A DNA stretch of 9,351 nucleotides from Chromatiales bacterium (GTDB lineage Bacteria; Pseudomonadota; Gammaproteobacteria; Chromatiales; Chromatiaceae). Where the stretch lies: contig JAKSCN010000353.1 of NCBI GenBank assembly GCA_022360595.1, positions 1 to 9,351 of the forward strand. The letters are read 5' to 3'. Positions 6,128 to 9,351 of the stretch are shown here, piece after piece. A program made the translations under genes and the position numbers. Position 1 is the stretch's first letter. Each line of letters opens with the position of its first letter. The notes below the pieces were generated by a model. It searched no databases. It was not told the DNA's origin and worked only from the letters and a program-made list of their open reading frames with translations.

Positions 6128-7174
6128 TTATGCGTGCAATAAACCTCCCTCTAAAACATGTACGTTAAACCCCTGTTGGCTCAGTAAAAATGCCGCAGTG
6201 GTGCTTCGCTGTCCGTTGTTGCAATAGAGGATGTACGTCTTGCTGGCATCCAGATTTTGAATACGGGCCCTTAGATGTTGTATCGGTATATTTATCGCAT
6301 TTTTAAGCTTTTTTTTCTCGAACTCACTTCTGAATCGCACATCAACGGGAATGGCGCCAGCGTGGATCTCAGCCATGCAGCGCTCATAGCTGAGATAGTC
6401 GAGTAGCGGTTTCTCCAACAGGCGAATAAAATCATCCTTGGATAGACGCATCAGTTTACCCTGGGTCAGCATGCTGACGGTGGCGTTGCGCGGCTGATCA
6501 GAGATCAGTGCCTGTTCACCAAAACTGCTACAGCGTCCCAGTTCAGCCAGCACCATTTCACCGGAGGTCGAGGGCAGAGAGACCCGGCAGCGCCCCTCTT
6601 TGATCACGTAGAAATAGTCGCCCGGATCACCCATGGAGACGATCACCTCGCCAGCCTCGGCAGTGATCTCCTCCATGTGTTCGAACAGGCTTTGGATGTT
6701 GGCCGCGGGCAGCTTGCGGAACGCCTTGGTCTGAAGCATTGCCATCATCCATTGGCTATCTTCCAGGCTAGGCCCTTCGGTCAGCTCCTCTTCGCTAACC
6801 GCCGGTTCGTCGGGTGACAACTGCTCCCAGGAGAGCAGACGATAGAGGAGGCTCTGATCAATCCGCACAAAGGTGGCGATATTGGAGGCGACCTGAATAC
6901 GGTATTTGGCGGGACCGGCATTGAGCAACGGGCTGAGTGCGCGCTCTGAACCGGCGCTGATAAGCTGCTGTTTCTCATCATCATCGATCAGCAGCACCTT
7001 ACCGGCCATCAGATAGAGGGCGGTATGGCGTTGCTTACCAATATCACAGACCACCGTGCTGTAGGGTTGGCGCTCTATTCTGGCGTGTTCGGCCAGAAAT
7101 AGAAGGCTCTCCTCGAATAGCTCGTTGACTGGGTTCAGAGTACGGAATTTATTCAGATCGAGTTCCATGAGCAT
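6128..7174 (-). CDS. Tandem cyclic-nucleotide-binding-like domains fused to a rhodanese domain
   Basis: A 348-aa protein with no signal peptide or membrane segment, so cytoplasmic. Residues about 15-115 look like a degenerate cNMP-binding-like beta barrel without a phosphate-binding cassette. Residues about 150-265 are a clear CRP-type cyclic-nucleotide-binding domain: GEVIVSMGDPGDYFYVIKEG, then FGEQALISDQPRNATV (218-233) with the ligand-phosphate Arg229. Residues about 270-346 are a rhodanese domain with DVR (278-280) and active-site loop CNNGQRS, catalytic Cys318. No DNA-binding helix-turn-helix is present. It could couple a nucleotide signal to a persulfide or thiol reaction; this is inference. 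It is the first gene of the - strand run, 17 nt before mshQ, so it may be cotranscribed with the pilus genes. The start is ATG 7172-7174 or the ATG two codons on (7166-7168); neither has a visible ribosome binding site. Confidence 0.85.
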   Translation of the reverse strand: MLMELDLNKFRTLNPVNELFEESLLFLAEHARIERQPYSTVVCDIGKQRHTALYLMAGKVLLIDDDEKQQLISAGSERALSPLLNAGPAKYRIQVASNIATFVRIDQSLLYRLLSWEQLSPDEPAVSEEELTEGPSLEDSQWMMAMLQTKAFRKLPAANIQSLFEHMEEITAEAGEVIVSMGDPGDYFYVIKEGRCRVSLPSTSGEMVLAELGRCSSFGEQALISDQPRNATVSMLTQGKLMRLSKDDFIRLLEKPLLDYLSYERCMAEIHAGAIPVDVRFRSEFEKKKLKNAINIPIQHLRARIQNLDASKTYILYCNNGQRSTTAAFLLSQQGFNVHVLEGGLLHA

Positions 7175-7363
7175 GTGGGTATTGTGATTGCTATTTTGCC
7201 ATGCACTTCTATCTGGCTTTCCCCTGATTAGTACATATTAGTCCACTGAGAACAACCTTGCCTTTTATGCGTTTTATCATTTGCGTGATACTGGTCTTTC
7301 TATACTTTTCGTTACCCGAGTGGGTCGAATGATAAGTTCGGTGACTCGCGGGGACTCTTCTCG
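7175..7363. other. Intergenic segment between divergent genes
   Basis: No credible coding region. It should contain the promoter of the - strand operon, but I found no pair of good -35/-10 hexamers on that strand. Visible structure: a direct repeat ATTAGT at 7227-7232 and 7237-7242, one helical turn apart, and an imperfect hairpin at 7317-7348 (CGAGT/ACTCG outside CGAA/TTCG). CCCGAG at 7315-7320 also pairs with CTCGGG at 7360-7365, next to the foldback element. Confidence 0.5.
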
Positions 7364-7521
7364 GGCCTGTTAACACCAATTTGATTGCCACAGTTGAGCC
7401 TAAAAATGCACCAATCAAGAGACGAGGAGCGCAATTTGGTTGTTCCACACCTGTGATGTGTAACCTCAAGAGGTGCTTCATTTAGATGGAGCAGTGGCAA
7501 TCAAATTGGTGTTAACAGTCC
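7364..7521. mobile_element. MITE-like foldback element with 25-bp perfect inverted arms
   Basis: The left arm at 7367-7391 begins CTGTTAACACCAATTTGATT, and its exact reverse complement forms the right arm at 7494-7518. With one mismatch the pairing extends to 7364-7521 (27 of 28). Inside, the dyad continues imperfectly: CTAAA followed shortly by GCACC on the left is matched in order on the complement of the right. The interior of about 100 bp has no open reading frame worth calling. Size, lack of coding content and long terminal repeats resemble a miniature inverted-repeat element, or a large structured-RNA repeat. No clear target duplication is visible at the borders. A diverged arm copy occurs at 130-154. 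Confidence 0.65.
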
Positions 7522-7540
7522 TTAGGTTGTAGTGTAATAT
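7512..7540 (+). promoter_or_regulatory. Probable sigma-70 promoter of prfB-lysS
   Basis: TTAACA (7512-7517; 5 of 6 to TTGACA) is followed by a 17-nt spacer and TAATAT (7535-7540; 4 of 6). An alternative -10, TGTAAT at 7533-7538, matches 5 of 6 but leaves a 15-nt spacer. The leader to the ATG at 7568 would be about 20 nt. The -35 hexamer lies inside the right arm of the foldback element. Confidence 0.5.
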
Positions 7541-7567
7541 TCGCGCTTCTTTCGTGAGAGGTCGACC

Positions 7568-8666
7568 ATGCAGGATATCAATCCGATTAATAACAAAATC
7601 AGTGAATTACAGGGGCGTTCCGAATCCCTTAGGGGGTATCTTTGACTTCCCTGAAAAGCAGGAACGGCTGACCGAGGTTCTGCGCGAGCTGGAAGACCCG
7701 GAAATCTGGAACGACCAAGAGCGGGCCCAGGCCCTGGGCAAGGAACGCGCTTCCCTGGAAGCGGTGGTCAACACCATTACTGAGCTGACCGAAGGGCTGG
7801 CCGACGCCCGGGATCTGCTGGAGATGGCGGTCGAAGAGGGCGATGAAGAGACGGTCGATTCAGTTGTCACCGATCTTGAAGTATTTGAAGGTAAAGTGGC
7901 CGAGCTGGAGTTCCGCCGGATGTTTTCCGGAGAGATGGACGCCAATAACGCTTTCCTCGATATCCAGGCTGGCTCGGGCGGCACCGAGGCCCAGGACTGG
8001 GCTGAGATGCTCCTGCGTATGTATCTGCGCTGGGGGGAAGATCACGGATTCAAAACCGAACTGATGGAGTGCTCACCCGGCGATGTGGCGGGTATCAAGT
8101 CGGCGACCATCAGTTTTGAGGGTGAGTACGCCTTCGGTTGGCTGCGCACCGAAACCGGTGTGCACCGTCTGGTGCGTAAATCGCCGTTTGATTCCGGCAA
8201 CCGTCGCCACACCTCCTTTGCGGCGGTGTTTGTATCGCCTGAAATCGATGACTCCATCGAGGTGGAGATCAATCCGGCCGATCTGCGCATCGATGTCTAC
8301 CGCGCCAGTGGTGCCGGCGGTCAGCACGTTAACCGTACAGAGTCGGCGGTGCGTATCACCCATAATCCCACCGGGATCGTGGTGCAGTGCCAGAATGACC
8401 GCTCCCAGCACAAGAATAAAGATCAGGCGATGAAACAGCTAAAGGCGAAGCTCTATGAGCTAGAGATTCAGAAGCGTAGCGCCGATCAGCAGGCCCTGGA
8501 AGAGACTAAGTCCGATATCGGCTGGGGCAGCCAGATCCGCTCCTATGTGCTGGATCAGTCGCGTATCAAAGACCTGCGCACCAATGTGGAGACCGGCAAC
8601 ACCCAGGCGGTGTTGGACGGCGCGCTTGACCAATTCATCGAGGCAAGCCTGAAGAGCGGCCTCTGA
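7568..8666 (+). CDS. prfB: Peptide chain release factor 2 (RF2), with programmed +1 frameshift
   Basis: RF2 recognises UGA and UAA stop codons and triggers peptide release on the ribosome. Frame 1 reads ATG at 7568 through CTT at 7640-7642 (25 codons, ending LRGYL) and then TGA. Skipping T7643 and resuming at GAC 7644 gives join(7568..7642,7644..8666), 365 aa, the same length as E. coli RF2. The stop-recognition tripeptide SPF falls at 205-207 and the catalytic GGQ at 250-252, the E. coli positions, with Ala at 246. ATG 7568 is preceded by GAGAGG about 7 nt upstream, which supports this start; an ATG-less or extended start in the second frame is not needed. Expression is autoregulated by RF2 level through the frameshift. 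lysS follows after 30 nt, probably in the same operon. Confidence 0.97.
7631..7646 (+). promoter_or_regulatory. prfB programmed +1 frameshift site
   Basis: AGGGGG TAT CTT TGA C contains the three classical parts: an internal Shine-Dalgarno-like AGGGGG, a slippery CTT codon three bases further on, and an in-frame TGA (7643-7645) followed by C, a weak termination context. When RF2 is scarce the ribosome pauses at TGA and slips to read GAC; when RF2 is plentiful it terminates after 25 codons. Confidence 0.97.
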
Positions 8667-8696
8667 TCATCTGTTGTAAAAGTAATCGAGAACACT

Positions 8697-9351
8697 ATGT
8701 CTGAAGAGATCCTGGACGAGAATAAACTGATCGCCCAACGCCGCGAAAAACTGAATCAGATCCGCGAGCGTGGAGTCGCCTTTCCCAACGACTTCAGACG
8801 CGATCACATCGCCGCAGATCTGCATGCTCAGTACGAAGCGAAGTCCGCCGAAGAGCTGGAAGCGCTGGCGCTACGGGTGAAAGTGGCGGGCCGTATGATG
8901 AGCCGCCGCATCATGGGTAAAGCGAGCTTTGCCCATATCCAGGATATGTCGGGAAAGATCCAGCTCTTTGTCCAGCGCGACGCTCTGCCTGAAGGTTTCT
9001 ACAACACCCAGTTCAAAAAAGAGTGGGATGTGGGTGACATCATCGCGGCCGAGGGTGTGCTGTTCAAGACCAAAACCGGTGAACTCTCGGTGCGCTGCGA
9101 CGATATCCGTCTACTCACCAAGTCGCTGCGCCCGTTGCCCGAGAAGTTCCACGGCCTGACCGACCAGGAGCAGCGCTACCGTCAGCGCTATCTCGACCTG
9201 ATCATGAGCGATGAGTCGCGAGACACTTTTCGGATTCGCACCCAGGTGATTCAGTTCATCCGCAGCTACCTCAATAGTAAAGACTTCTTGGAAGTCGAAA
9301 CGCCGATGATGCAGGTGATCCCCGGCGGCGCCACTGCGCGCCCGTTTGTGA
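8697..9351 (+). CDS. lysS: Lysyl-tRNA synthetase, class II (5' part, runs off the window)
   Basis: The visible 218 codons start MSEEILDENKLIAQRREKLN and continue without a stop to the right edge. LysS charges tRNA-Lys with lysine using ATP. The part seen includes the N-terminal anticodon-binding OB fold (about residues 62-150: VKVAGRMMSRRIMGKASFAH, then DMSGKIQLFVQRD, then VGDIIAAEGVLFKTKTGELS) and the entry to the class II catalytic domain (RYRQRYLDLIMSDESRDTFR, then FLEVETPMMQVIPGGATARP), which contains motif 1. The full protein should be about 500 aa, so roughly 56% lies outside the window. It starts 30 nt after prfB with only a weak GAGAA-like ribosome binding site. The prfB-lysS order is common in gamma- and betaproteobacteria. 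Confidence 0.96.
   Translation, partial: MSEEILDENKLIAQRREKLNQIRERGVAFPNDFRRDHIAADLHAQYEAKSAEELEALALRVKVAGRMMSRRIMGKASFAHIQDMSGKIQLFVQRDALPEGFYNTQFKKEWDVGDIIAAEGVLFKTKTGELSVRCDDIRLLTKSLRPLPEKFHGLTDQEQRYRQRYLDLIMSDESRDTFRIRTQVIQFIRSYLNSKDFLEVETPMMQVIPGGATARPFV

Noticed and set aside
7209..7481. A 90-codon - strand open frame across the foldback element
   Set aside because: It has no ribosome binding site, no recognisable motif and it crosses the repeat; it is best explained by chance.
7364..7521. Integron attC recombination site, because of the GTTAAC-bearing arms
   Set aside because: The outer boxes do not fit RYYYAAC/GTTRRRY, and the arms pair perfectly over 25 bp with no unpaired bases of the kind attC sites carry. 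No cassette gene is adjacent.
7554..7643. prfB starting in the second frame at 7554 without a frameshift
   Set aside because: That N-terminus does not resemble RF2, whereas ATG 7568 plus the +1 shift gives the exact family length and motif positions.

Overview
The window looks like a chromosomal piece of a gammaproteobacterium, possibly a sulfur-oxidiser or Chromatiales-like lineage. The reasons are an RF2 gene with the classical +1 frameshift site directly upstream of lysS, and an MSHA-type (mannose-sensitive haemagglutinin) type IV pilus minor-pilin cluster. The taxonomic placement is inference from gene content only.

Left edge (1-257): the last 24 codons of a + strand gene, a strong rho-independent terminator, and a diverged copy of a repeat end that recurs at the right of the window.

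Centre (258-7174, all on the - strand, so transcription runs from high to low coordinates): a tightly packed run of a cyclic-nucleotide-binding/rhodanese protein, mshQ, mshC, mshD, mshO and mshP. Most junctions overlap by a few bases, which indicates one transcription unit. MshC, MshD and MshO carry class III prepilin leaders (G^FTLIE), and MshP has a PilX/GspK-like N-terminus. They are expected to form the initiating or tip complex of an MSHA-like pilus, with MshQ as a large secreted lectin-like adhesin. mshQ is split by one in-frame TAA at 4608-4610; both halves are otherwise open and in the same frame. MshD carries an extra, apparently inserted, surface module with a W...W sugar-binding-like pattern.

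Intergenic 7175-7567: no gene. It holds a roughly 158-bp foldback element with perfect 25-bp inverted arms (MITE-like). Its right arm appears to supply the -35 hexamer of the prfB promoter. A third, 21/25 matching arm lies at 130-154.

Right edge (7568-9351, + strand): prfB (RF2, 365 aa after the programmed frameshift) and the 5' part of lysS (class II lysyl-tRNA synthetase), the usual prfB-lysS pair.
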